A stretch of 33,162 bases of DNA from Candidatus Aminicenantes bacterium UBA2199 (GTDB lineage Bacteria; Acidobacteriota; Aminicenantia; UBA2199), in assembly GCA_002327965.1 (NCBI GenBank), contig DCVB01000113.1, positions 960-34,121 on the forward strand, given 5' to 3'. Made by a program: the position numbers and the translations under genes. Below the pieces are notes generated by a model. It saw nothing but the letters and a program-made list of their open reading frames with translations, did no database searches and was not told the DNA's origin. Of this stretch, positions 1-6,492 are shown piece after piece (position 1 is the first letter of the stretch; every line of letters starts with the position of its first letter).

Positions 1-282
1 ACCTACGGCTTCGTCGACGACTTCAACAAGCTCAGCGACATGGGCCTGGCCGAGGGCGGCCGCATGAACAACTTCATCCTCATCGACAAGGACCGCATCA
101 TCAACACCACCCTGCGCTTCCCCGAGGAACTGGCGCGCCACAAGATCCTGGACGTCATCGGCGATTTCTACCTGCTGGGGCGGCCGATCCGCGGCCGCGT
201 CATCGCCCAGAAGACCGGCCATACCGACAATGCCAAGATGGTCAACATGATCAAGGATACGTTCCTCAAGGCCAAAACCTGA
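1..282 (+). CDS. lpxC: UDP-3-O-acyl-N-acetylglucosamine deacetylase LpxC, C-terminal fragment
   Basis: The reading frame is open from base 1 to the TGA at 280-282 and gives the last 93 residues; the start lies outside the window. LpxC is the zinc deacetylase that commits UDP-acyl-GlcNAc to lipid A synthesis in the cytoplasm. The fragment has the family's RHKILDVIGD segment, in which His47 and Asp51 of the fragment match two zinc ligands, and GHTDNAKM 27 residues later, whose His74 matches the catalytic histidine (the same spacing as in known LpxC). It therefore implies an LPS-bearing outer membrane. A 32-nt GTTCGAN array begins 6 nt after the stop codon. Confidence 0.93.
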   Translation, partial: TYGFVDDFNKLSDMGLAEGGRMNNFILIDKDRIINTTLRFPEELARHKILDVIGDFYLLGRPIRGRVIAQKTGHTDNAKMVNMIKDTFLKAKT

Positions 283-288
283 GAAGCT

Positions 289-320
289 GTTCGACGTTCG
301 AAGTTCGAGGTTCGAAGTTG
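289..320 (+). repeat. 32-nt array (GTTCGAN)x4 + GTTG
   Basis: Four 7-nt units GTTCGAC, GTTCGAA, GTTCGAG, GTTCGAA are followed by GTTG. Only the seventh base varies. It sits 6 nt after the lpxC stop. Its reverse complement recurs at 1535-1566, so the osmC-like and nth genes lie between inverted arms. Confidence 0.9.
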
Positions 321-370
321 AAAGACAAGGCAAATTGCCGGGATGGCGTTGAAGAGGGAGGGAAACGGTC

Positions 371-802
371 ATGAACCTGAGCGCCAAGATCGAGTGGGAA
401 CAGGGGCTGGCGTTCCGCGCCGCCCTGGACGGGCACGAATTCATTATCGACGGAGTCACCGAAGCCGGGGGCCGGGACCTGGGACCGCGGCCCAAGGGAT
501 TGACCCTGGTCTCCCTGGCCGGTTGCACCGGCATGGACATCATCTCCATCCTGGGCAAGATGCGGGTCAAAGTGGACAGGTTCCGCATCGAGACCGAGGC
601 GGTCACCGCCGAGGAACACCCCAGGAAATTCCTCGAGATCAAGGTCACTTATGTGTTCGAGGGCGTTGGGATCACCCCGGAGCCGCTACGCAAGGCCATT
701 GCCCTTTCCGAGGAAAAGTACTGCGGTGTCCGGGCCACGCTCATGCCGACAGTCCAGATCCGCCATGAGATCGTCCTCAACGGCGAAAACATCCCGGGCT
801 GA
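371..802 (+). CDS. OsmC-family protein
   Basis: This 143-residue protein has the length and pattern of the OsmC/YhfA family, small cytoplasmic dimers of which some reduce organic hydroperoxides with two cysteines. Cys52 lies in the LAGCTGMD segment that starts the central helix, and Cys118 is in KYCGV; these are the two positions where peroxidatic and resolving cysteines occur in the family. The GPRPKGL stretch before Cys52 is also typical. A purine-rich GGGAGGG precedes the ATG by about 9 nt. The gene is followed at once by nth, whose start overlaps its 3' end. Substrate cannot be told from sequence; thiol peroxidase activity is inference. Confidence 0.85.
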   Translation: MNLSAKIEWEQGLAFRAALDGHEFIIDGVTEAGGRDLGPRPKGLTLVSLAGCTGMDIISILGKMRVKVDRFRIETEAVTAEEHPRKFLEIKVTYVFEGVGITPEPLRKAIALSEEKYCGVRATLMPTVQIRHEIVLNGENIPG

Positions 803-1448
803 GTTCCGGGCCGTCCGCGACCTGGAGGCGATCCGAAAATTCATTGTTCCCTTGTCCCCCCCAGTGACCTCCTTTGAGGCCAGTATCCGCTCCACGCCAT
901 TCCGCATCCTCGTCTCGGTACTGCTGAGCGCCCGCACACAGGACCCGGTGACCGAAAAGGCCGCGGCTCGATTGTTCGCTATAGCCGATACGACAGGGAA
1001 AATGGTCCGCCTCCCCGAAGCGGAGATCGCCCGCCTGATCTACCCGGTGGGCTTTTACCGCACCAAGGCCAGGCACATCCTGGGCATATGCCAGGCCCTG
1101 GGGAAGGCTGAGAAATTCCCCGACACCCTCGAAGGTTTGCTCAAACTTCCCGGCATCGGCCGCAAATCGGCCAACCTGGTCCTGTCCCTGGCCTTCGGTC
1201 AGCCGGCCATCGCCGTCGACACCCACGTTTTCCGCATCTCTTGCCGCCTGGGCTGGGCGAAGGGCAATACGCCCGTCCAAGTCGAGAAGGAGCTGGAAGC
1301 GCTGTTCCCCAAAAATCGCTGGTCCGAGGTCAACCAGGCGCTCGTCGGCTTCGGGCAGACGATTTGCCGGCCGATTCATCCTAAATGCGGGATCTGTGTC
1401 TTGAACAGGATTTGCCCATCGGCGGAATGCAATAAAAATCCGAATTAG
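765..1448 (+). CDS. nth: Endonuclease III (DNA glycosylase/AP lyase)
   Basis: Base-excision repair glycosylase for oxidised pyrimidines. The helix-hairpin-helix LPGIGRKSANLVL carries the catalytic lysine, and VDTHVFRI carries the catalytic aspartate. The C-terminus has the iron-sulfur loop C-x6-C-x2-C-x5-C (CRPIHPKC, then GIC, then VLNRIC). VLLSARTQD matches the family's N-terminal helix region. The start is uncertain: ATG 765 overlaps the OsmC gene by 38 nt and gives 227 residues; GTG 864 or TTG 852 would cut into the conserved N-terminus. The frame upstream of 765 is only a shadow of the OsmC gene. The gene probably forms an operon with it. Confidence 0.9.
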   Translation: MRSSSTAKTSRAEFRAVRDLEAIRKFIVPLSPPVTSFEASIRSTPFRILVSVLLSARTQDPVTEKAAARLFAIADTTGKMVRLPEAEIARLIYPVGFYRTKARHILGICQALGKAEKFPDTLEGLLKLPGIGRKSANLVLSLAFGQPAIAVDTHVFRISCRLGWAKGNTPVQVEKELEALFPKNRWSEVNQALVGFGQTICRPIHPKCGICVLNRICPSAECNKNPN

Positions 1449-1534
1449 AAATTATGATTACGATATTGCAGGAAAATTCAAGGGCTGAAACAAGATAGAA
1501 TTATTTATAAACTTTGGTTCATTCAATGGTTTTC

Positions 1535-1566
1535 CAACTTCGAACATCGAACCTCGAACATCGAAC
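1535..1566 (-). repeat. 32-nt array CAAC + (NTCGAAC)x4
   Basis: CAAC is followed by TTCGAAC, ATCGAAC, CTCGAAC, ATCGAAC. This is the reverse complement of the 289-320 design with different bases at the variable position. It ends 12 nt before the DUF507 stop codon (minus strand), so in the sense of that gene it again reads (GTTCGAN)4 GTTG just after the stop. Apart from this array, 1449-1578 shows no gene. Confidence 0.88.
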
Positions 1567-1578
1567 CTTCTGCAAACC

Positions 1579-1869
1579 CTATTCCCAGTTCCGTCCCAGC
1601 TTGTTCAGTTCCTCGTTGCTGTATTTGCGGAAGAGGATCTCCCATTCGCGCGAGCCGTCGGGGATATTCTTCTTCTGGGAGACGATCTTCTCCTGGGCGG
1701 CGGTCTCGATGTCCTCGAACAGCTTGAGCTCGTCGAGGATGAGGTGGTAGATCTTGAAGCGGATATTGCCGATATCTCCGGAATAATCGATGTCCTCGCT
1801 CGTCTGGATGTGGTCGATGATGAGCTTGGTCAGGTAATTCACCCGGTTTTTTGACAGTTTCAGGCTCAT
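1579..1869 (-). CDS. DUF507 family protein (second copy)
   Basis: A 96-residue, mostly helical, charged protein that resembles the DUF507 family, whose function is unknown. Recognisable features are the N-terminal KLSKNRVNYLTKLIIDHI helix and the central IYHLILDELKLFEDIE segment. Its ATG overlaps the stop of the upstream DUF507 gene (1866-1869, ATGA overlap), so the two are translationally coupled and probably act together. There is no signal peptide or membrane segment. Sequence similarity between the two copies is modest, so an ancient tandem duplication is likely. Confidence 0.75.
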   Translation of the reverse strand: MSLKLSKNRVNYLTKLIIDHIQTSEDIDYSGDIGNIRFKIYHLILDELKLFEDIETAAQEKIVSQKKNIPDGSREWEILFRKYSNEELNKLGRNWE

Positions 1870-2144
1870 AGGACGATATCTTCCTGCTCCGCCAGCTTGG
1901 ACTTGATCATGCGGAACATCTCGTAGTAGTCGATGTTGGAGTTGCGGATCTCGTTCAGCTTGTCCTTGAGGATGTCCTTGACCTTCTCGTCGAGTGCGTC
2001 TTCCTTTTCAAGCTCCCGGGTGATGACGTTTTGCACATCGATGACCGTTTTTTCCCGGTTTTCCGTCATGATGAGCTTTTCAGTGAGCAGACCTTTGACG
2101 ACCTGGAAGGCGAGGTGCTCGATCTGCTGCTTGTTCAATCTCAT
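1866..2144 (-). CDS. DUF507 family protein (first copy)
   Basis: A 92-residue charged helical protein of the DUF507 type (MRLNKQQIEHLAFQVVKGL, then LKDKLNEIRNSNIDYYEMF). I start it at ATG 2142-2144 rather than at the upstream ATG at 2178-2180, because MRLNK is the usual family start and because the upstream ATG lies inside a good promoter. That promoter puts its -10 only 7 nt before the start codon, so the mRNA may be leaderless. It overlaps the second DUF507 gene by 4 nt. The function is unknown. Confidence 0.75.
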   Translation of the reverse strand: MRLNKQQIEHLAFQVVKGLLTEKLIMTENREKTVIDVQNVITRELEKEDALDEKVKDILKDKLNEIRNSNIDYYEMFRMIKSKLAEQEDIVL

Positions 2145-2151
2145 CGGTTCG

Positions 2152-2180
2152 ATTTTAACAAATTTTGGCACATTGCACAA
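2152..2180 (-). promoter_or_regulatory. Sigma70-like promoter for the DUF507 pair
   Basis: On the minus strand TTGTGC, 17 nt, TAAAAT. The -10 ends 7 nt before the ATG at 2144, so transcription would start at or next to the start codon and no ribosome binding site would fit. Confidence 0.6.
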
Positions 2181-2216
2181 GGTCTTGTGAGTAAAAACTT
2201 CATAATTTTGAGCGTG

Positions 2217-2296
2217 GTTCCAGATTCAGGTTCCAGGTTCCACGTTCCAGGTTCCACGTTCCAGGTTCCATGTTCCAAGTTCCATGTTCCACGTTG
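2217..2296 (+). repeat. Array (GTTCCAN)x11 + GTTG
   Basis: About eleven 7-nt units GTTCCAN (one degenerate at 2224-2229) end in GTTG at 2293-2296. The last base of the unit runs through G, C, G, C, G, T, A, T, C. It has the same plan and the same GTTG end as the GTTCGAN arrays, but more units and no inverted partner nearby. Confidence 0.88.
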
Positions 2297-2309
2297 GGGA
2301 TTGATGGAT

Positions 2310-2499
2310 TGTAAGGCCTCTTGCTAACACTATCACTAACACTAACACTCGCCATGGAATTGCCTCCTGCTAACACCAACACTAACACTAACACTTTTCC
2401 CTCGGCTTGAAGGGCCTCCTGCTACCACTACCACTATCACTACCACTACCACTTGTCTTGGTATTGCCTCCTGCTGACACTGACACTGTCACTGACACT
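2310..2499 (+). repeat. Four CTNNCA hexamer arrays, each after GCCTC(C/T)TG
   Basis: Four blocks start with GCCTCTTG or GCCTCCTG and continue with 4-5 hexamers plus CT: 2324-2349 mainly CTAACA, 2370-2395 mainly CTAACA, 2422-2453 mainly CTACCA, 2474-2499 mainly CTGACA. Each block has one deviant unit (CTATCA, CCAACA, CTATCA, CTGTCA). The word is uniform within a block but can differ between blocks. With the GTTCCAN array they fill the gap between the DUF507 promoter and the rplM promoter. Confidence 0.88.
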
Positions 2500-2526
2500 A
2501 AATTGATTATTTCTTTTGCAATATTA

Positions 2527-2555
2527 TTGACAAATCCGCTGAAATGGGGTAAATT
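2527..2555 (+). promoter_or_regulatory. Strong sigma70-like promoter of the rplM operon
   Basis: TTGACA, 17-nt spacer, TAAATT, preceded by an AT-rich stretch. The -35 is a perfect consensus. Transcription would begin near 2562, just before the AGAGG ribosome binding site at 2567-2571, giving a very short leader for the ribosomal protein operon. Confidence 0.75.
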
Positions 2556-2578
2556 ATTAACTCCCAAGAGGTTTAAAA

Positions 2579-3040
2579 ATGAAACTGAACAAGAGCAACG
2601 TCACGTATTTGCCCCAAAAAAACGGCATGGAAAAGAAGTGGTGGCTGATCGACGCCAGCGACCTGGTGCTCGGGCGCCTGGCCACCCGCATCTCCGATAT
2701 TTTGCGCGGCAAGGACCATCCCTACTACACCCCGTTCTACGACTGCGGCGACCACGTCGTGGTGATCAACGCCAGGAAGATCCGCCTGACCGGCAGCAAG
2801 GAGGAGCAGAAGGTCTATTACCGCCACTCCGGCTACCGCGGCGGCATCAAGGAAGTCTCCTTCGAGCGCATGATGGCCACCCATCCCGACCGCGTGGTGC
2901 TCAACGCCGTCAAGGGCATGCTGCCCAAGAACAAGCTGAGCTACAAGCTGCTGACCAAGCTGAAGGTGTACGCCGACGCCCAACACGGCCATGTCGCCCA
3001 GAAGCCCGAAGTGCTTAAAATAACAGGAGGGAAAAGTTGA
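2579..3040 (+). CDS. rplM: 50S ribosomal protein L13
   Basis: A 153-residue protein matching L13, an early-assembly 23S rRNA-binding protein of the large subunit. WWLIDASDLVLGRLATRIS, the YTPFYDCGDHVVVINA segment and the YRHSGYRGG / MLPKNKL motifs are diagnostic. A ribosome binding site AGAGG lies 7 nt before the ATG. It is the first gene of a six-gene operon; its TGA overlaps the TTG start of rpsI. The pairing with S9 is the usual one. Confidence 0.97.
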   Translation: MKLNKSNVTYLPQKNGMEKKWWLIDASDLVLGRLATRISDILRGKDHPYYTPFYDCGDHVVVINARKIRLTGSKEEQKVYYRHSGYRGGIKEVSFERMMATHPDRVVLNAVKGMLPKNKLSYKLLTKLKVYADAQHGHVAQKPEVLKITGGKS

Positions 3041-3441
3041 GTATCGTGCAATACTACGGAACCGGTAGACGTAAGACCAGCATCGCCCGGGTTTACCTCA
3101 GGCCCGGCAGCGGAAGTTTTTCCCTGACCGTCAACAAGCGCAGCCGCGTGTTCGAGGAATATTTCCCCTTGAAGATCCACAAGCTGAACATCTTCAAGCC
3201 GTTGACCGTCACCAACACCATGAACAACTTTGATTTTTTTATGAATATCGAGGGCGGCAGCGTGGCTTCCCAGGCCGGCGCCATCCGCCTGGGGATCGCC
3301 CGCGCCCTGCTGGAATTCAACTCCGAGCTCAGGCCGGCCTTAAAGAAATCGGGTTTATTGACCCGGGACGCACGCGAGAAGGAGCGCCGCAAGTACGGGC
3401 TGCTCAAGGCCCGCAAGGCGCCCCAGTATCACAAGCGCTAG
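3037..3441 (+). CDS. rpsI: 30S ribosomal protein S9
   Basis: A 134-residue protein matching S9. It has the N-terminal YYGTGRRKTSIARVYL, the GAIRLGIARALLEF helix and the basic tail ending KARKAPQYHKR, which in ribosomes reaches the P-site tRNA. The start is TTG at 3037, which overlaps the rplM stop (TTGA); AGGAGGG at 3025-3031 supports it. Overlap and rare start suggest translational coupling to rplM. Confidence 0.97.
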   Translation: MSIVQYYGTGRRKTSIARVYLRPGSGSFSLTVNKRSRVFEEYFPLKIHKLNIFKPLTVTNTMNNFDFFMNIEGGSVASQAGAIRLGIARALLEFNSELRPALKKSGLLTRDAREKERRKYGLLKARKAPQYHKR

Positions 3442-3452
3442 GAGGCGGCCAC

Positions 3453-4238
3453 ATGGTACAGATCAACATGAGAGAAATGCTCGAGGCGGGCGTCCACTTC
3501 GGCCACCAGGTGCGGCGCTGGAACCCCAAGATGAAGCCGTTCATCTTCGGCAAGAAGAACGGCATCTACATCATCGACCTGCAGACCTCGATCGAGATGT
3601 TCAAGACGGCGCTGCAATTCATCTCCGACCAGGCGGTCGCCGGCCGCGACGCCCTGATCGTGGGCACCAAGAAGCAGGCGCAGTCCATCATCGAGGAGAT
3701 CGCCGAAGAGACCGGCATGCACTACGTGAACAAGCGCTGGCTGGGCGGGCTGCTGACCAACTTCTCCATGATCAAGAAAAGCATCGACCGCCTGCTGGAG
3801 CTCGACGAGATGAAGAAGGACGGCCGCTGGGAAGTCAAGTCCAAAAAGGAGCAGTCACGGCTGGAGAAGGTCTACAAGAAGCTCTACCGCAGCCTGTGGG
3901 GCATCCGGCGCATGACCACCCTGCCCGGCGTGGTCATCGTCATCGACTCCACCTTCGAGGACATCGCCATCGCCGAGGCCCGGCGCATGAACATCCCCAT
4001 CGTCGCCGTCGTCGACACCAACGCCAACCCCGAGGAGGTCCACTTCCCGGTGCCCGGCAACGACGACGCCATCCGCTCCATCCGCCTGTTCATCAGCAAG
4101 TTCGGCGAGGCGGTCGTCGAGGGGCGCAACCGCAAGATCCAGGAGAGCGCCAACGCCCAGCAGCTGGCCGCCGATGCGGCGCAGGCCGAGGCCGCGGCCA
4201 GGGCGGAAGCGGACGCTCCCACCGAAGTGGAGAACTGA
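3453..4238 (+). CDS. rpsB: 30S ribosomal protein S2
   Basis: A 261-residue protein of the S2 family. The opening MREMLEAGVHFGHQVRRWNPKM, then IYIIDLQTS, NKRWLGGLLTNF and LPGVVIVID, are hallmark motifs. AGGAGG at 3440-3445 precedes the ATG. The last 30 residues are an Ala/Glu-rich tail beyond the conserved fold, a common but variable extension. Next gene tsf starts 2 nt after the stop, the usual rpsB-tsf pair. Confidence 0.97.
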   Translation: MVQINMREMLEAGVHFGHQVRRWNPKMKPFIFGKKNGIYIIDLQTSIEMFKTALQFISDQAVAGRDALIVGTKKQAQSIIEEIAEETGMHYVNKRWLGGLLTNFSMIKKSIDRLLELDEMKKDGRWEVKSKKEQSRLEKVYKKLYRSLWGIRRMTTLPGVVIVIDSTFEDIAIAEARRMNIPIVAVVDTNANPEEVHFPVPGNDDAIRSIRLFISKFGEAVVEGRNRKIQESANAQQLAADAAQAEAAARAEADAPTEVEN

Positions 4239-4239
4239 A

Positions 4240-4839
4240 ATGGCCGTTGACATGGAACAGGTCCGGAAACTGCGCGAGCAGACCGGCATCAGCATACTGG
4301 AGTGCAAGAAGGCGGTCGAGGAAGCCAAGGGCGATTTGGCCCAGGCCGGAGAGATCCTGCGCAAGAAAGGCTTTGAAAAGGCCAAGTCCAAGTCCTCCCG
4401 GGCGACCAACCAGGGAGCCGTCGGCGCCTACGTCCACATGATGGGCAAGATCGGCGTGCTGGTGGAGCTCGGCTGCGAGACCGATTTCGTGGCCAAGAAC
4501 GAGGATTTTCAGGCGCTGATCAAGGACATCGCCATGCAGATCGCCGCCATGAACCCGCGCTATATCTCGGAAAAGGACATCCCGGCCGAGGTACTGGAGA
4601 AGGAGAAGGAGATCTACCGCGAGCAGCTCAAGGCCAGCGGCAAGCCCGCCGCCATCGTCGAGAAGATCGTCGAGGGCAAGCTGGGCAAATACTATGCCGA
4701 GGCCTGCCTGCTGCACCAGAACTTCTTCAAGGACGACAAGGTAACCATCGAGAAGCTCATCGCCGAGAAGATCCACAAGACCGGCGAGAACATCGTGGTC
4801 AAGCGCTTCGCCCGCTACCAGATGGGCGAAGAGTTCTAA
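4240..4839 (+). CDS. tsf: Elongation factor Ts
   Basis: A 199-residue guanine-nucleotide exchange factor for EF-Tu. The N-terminal UBA-like domain has VRKLREQTGISILECKKAV, and the core has the TDFVAKNEDF motif that contacts EF-Tu. It is a short-form EF-Ts, like those with a single core subdomain plus the C-terminal helical part, rather than the ~280-residue E. coli form. I start at ATG 4240, right after the rpsB stop; ATG 4252 is an alternative. Confidence 0.96.
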   Translation: MAVDMEQVRKLREQTGISILECKKAVEEAKGDLAQAGEILRKKGFEKAKSKSSRATNQGAVGAYVHMMGKIGVLVELGCETDFVAKNEDFQALIKDIAMQIAAMNPRYISEKDIPAEVLEKEKEIYREQLKASGKPAAIVEKIVEGKLGKYYAEACLLHQNFFKDDKVTIEKLIAEKIHKTGENIVVKRFARYQMGEEF

Positions 4840-4842
4840 GGC

Positions 4843-5580
4843 ATGCCCGACGCCCCCGCCCTGTACAAACGCGTTCTGCTGAAGCTGAGCGGCGAGGCCC
4901 TGCAGGGCAACGACCAGTTCGGCATCAACCACGACGTCATCAGCGAGATCGCGTCCGAGGTCAGGGAGATCCATGATCTTGGCGTGCAGCTGGCCATCGT
5001 CGCCGGCGGCGGCAACTTTTTCCGCGGCGCCCGCGCCGGCGAACTGGGCATCGACCGCGCCTCGGCCGACTACATGGGCATGCTGGCCACCATGATCAAC
5101 GGCGTGGCGCTGCAGAACGCCCTGGAGAAGAAGGGCGTCCACTGCCGCCTGATCTCGGCCCTGGCCGTCCAGGAGATCGCCGAGCCGTTCATCCCCCGCC
5201 GCGCCATCCGCCACCTGGAAAAGGGGCGGGTGGTGATCTTCGCCGCCGGCACCGGCAACCCCTTTTTCACCACCGACACCGCCGCCGCGCTGCGCGCCAT
5301 CGAGATCAAGGCCGACGTCCTGCTCAAGGCCACCAAGGTCGAGGGCGTCTATTCGGCCGATCCCAAGAAGGTGAAGGACGCCAAGCGCTTCGCGCGCATT
5401 TCCTACGCCGATGTCCTGGCCAAGGAGCTGAAGGTCATGGACAGCACCGCCATCTCGCTGAGCAAGGACAACGGGCTCAGCATCAAGATCTTCGACATCA
5501 ACTGCCGCGGCAACATCCGCAAGGCCGTATGCGGCGACACCATCGGCACGTTGATCGACCGGAAGGGGGAGGGCGAATGA
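4843..5580 (+). CDS. pyrH: Uridylate kinase
   Basis: A 245-residue UMP kinase of the amino-acid kinase fold, making UDP from UMP and ATP. Motifs: KLSGEALQG (phosphate loop), IVAGGGNFFRG, ADYMGMLATMINGVALQNAL, AGTGNPFFTTDTAAALRA and KATKVEGVYSADP. It starts 3 nt after tsf and its TGA overlaps the ATG of frr (ATGA), consistent with one mRNA. The rpsB-tsf-pyrH-frr order is widely conserved. Confidence 0.97.
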   Translation: MPDAPALYKRVLLKLSGEALQGNDQFGINHDVISEIASEVREIHDLGVQLAIVAGGGNFFRGARAGELGIDRASADYMGMLATMINGVALQNALEKKGVHCRLISALAVQEIAEPFIPRRAIRHLEKGRVVIFAAGTGNPFFTTDTAAALRAIEIKADVLLKATKVEGVYSADPKKVKDAKRFARISYADVLAKELKVMDSTAISLSKDNGLSIKIFDINCRGNIRKAVCGDTIGTLIDRKGEGE

Positions 5581-6134
5581 CCAAAGAGATCCTGGAACAG
5601 GCCAAGGTCGACCTTAAAAAGGTCGAAGAGGACTTCAAGAAACAGATCTCCAAGTTCCGCACCGGCCGGGCGTCGGTGACGATCCTGGACGGCATCCACG
5701 TCGACTACTACGGCGTGCCCACGCCGATCAACCAGCTGGCCACGCTGGGCGTCCCCGAAGCCAACCTGATCATCATCCAGCCCTGGGACAACAAGATCAT
5801 CAACGACGTCGACAAGGCCATCCGCGCCGCCAACCTGAACCTCAACCCCGTTTCCGACGGCAAGGTCATCAAGCTGCCCATCCCGCCGCTCGACCAGCAG
5901 CGCCGGCTGGAGATCATCAAGACCCTCAAGAAATACACCGAGGAGCGCAAGGCCCAGCTGCGCAACGTCCGCCGCGATTACCGCGACATGATCAAGTCCC
6001 TGAAGGACGACCGCGACATCAGCGAGGACGACGAGAAGCGCGGCAATGACGACCTGCAGAAGCTCGTCGACGCCACGAACGCCCATATCGACCAGATCGA
6101 AAAGGAAAAGGAAAAGCATATCCTGGAGGATTGA
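5577..6134 (+). CDS. frr: Ribosome recycling factor
   Basis: A 185-residue protein, the standard size, that splits post-termination ribosomes with EF-G. FRTGRASVTILDGIHVDYYG, the TPINQLA segment, IIIQPWD and PIPPLDQQRRLEIIKTLKK are family signatures. The start at 5577 overlaps the pyrH stop by 4 nt, and the upstream GGAAGGGGGAGGG is a good ribosome binding site. It is the last gene of the rplM operon; a CGGTNNA array begins 7 nt after its stop. Confidence 0.97.
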   Translation: MTKEILEQAKVDLKKVEEDFKKQISKFRTGRASVTILDGIHVDYYGVPTPINQLATLGVPEANLIIIQPWDNKIINDVDKAIRAANLNLNPVSDGKVIKLPIPPLDQQRRLEIIKTLKKYTEERKAQLRNVRRDYRDMIKSLKDDRDISEDDEKRGNDDLQKLVDATNAHIDQIEKEKEKHILED

Positions 6135-6141
6135 ACGCAAT

Positions 6142-6173
6142 CGGTGTACGGTTTACGGTGAACGGTAGACGGC
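6142..6173 (+). repeat. 32-nt array (CGGTNNA)x4 + CGGC
   Basis: Units CGGTGTA, CGGTTTA, CGGTGAA, CGGTAGA and a partial CGGC. Two positions of the 7-mer vary. It starts 7 nt after the frr stop. Close relatives lie at 12559, 12874 (inverted) and 13022 (inverted). Confidence 0.88.
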
Positions 6174-6182
6174 TGGAAAAGA

Positions 6183-6269
6183 GGCAATAGTAAGACTTAA
6201 ATTCCAAATCCCAAATTCCAAATAACAATCAAATTCCAAATTCCAATTACCAAATGACCCAAACGAAGA
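6183..6269 (+). repeat. AAATTCC-type dispersed repeat (forward copy)
   Basis: An ~85-nt AT-rich element starting GGCAATAGTAAGACTTAAATTCC and ending ACCCAAACGAAG, built from irregular AAATTCC/AAATCCC heptamers. Its inverted copy lies at 6376-6468, and further copies at 12602 (same strand), 12787, 12926 and 18243 (inverted). Confidence 0.88.
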
Positions 6270-6291
6270 TCCCGAACATGGAACAGAAATC

Positions 6292-6372
6292 GTTGAAGCG
6301 TTGAAACGTTGAAGCGAAAGAACAAGAAATTGCTCCAAGACTCTTGCTGACACTGACACTGTCACTGACACT
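6292..6372 (+). repeat. GTTGAANC and CTGACA arrays in the loop
   Basis: Three 8-nt units GTTGAAGC, GTTGAAAC, GTTGAAGC at 6292-6315, then CTGACA, CTGACA, CTGTCA, CTGACA, CT at 6347-6372. The second is base-for-base identical to the array at 2474-2499, including its one deviant unit. Both lie between the inverted arms 6183-6269 and 6376-6468. Confidence 0.85.
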
Positions 6373-6375
6373 TAT

Positions 6376-6468
6376 TGTGGCTTTCGTTTTGGTCATTCGA
6401 ATTTGGAGCTTGGAATTTATTTGGAATTTGGTGCTTGTGATTTGGAATTTTAGTCTTCGTATTGCCTG
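6376..6468 (-). repeat. AAATTCC-type dispersed repeat (inverted copy)
   Basis: Reads on the plus strand from GGCTTTCGTTTTGGTCATT through GGAATTT heptamers to GTCTTCGTATTGCC. It is the reverse complement of the 6183-6269 element and can pair with it. It lies about 25 nt beyond the stop of the minus-strand gene ending at 6493. Confidence 0.88.
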
Positions 6469-6492
6469 TGTCTGACTGTCAATCTGTATGGG

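Noticed and set aside
651..764. Longer N-terminus for endonuclease III
   Set aside because: This part overlaps the OsmC gene in another frame and encodes non-conserved Ser/Arg-rich sequence; the conserved protein begins after about 804.
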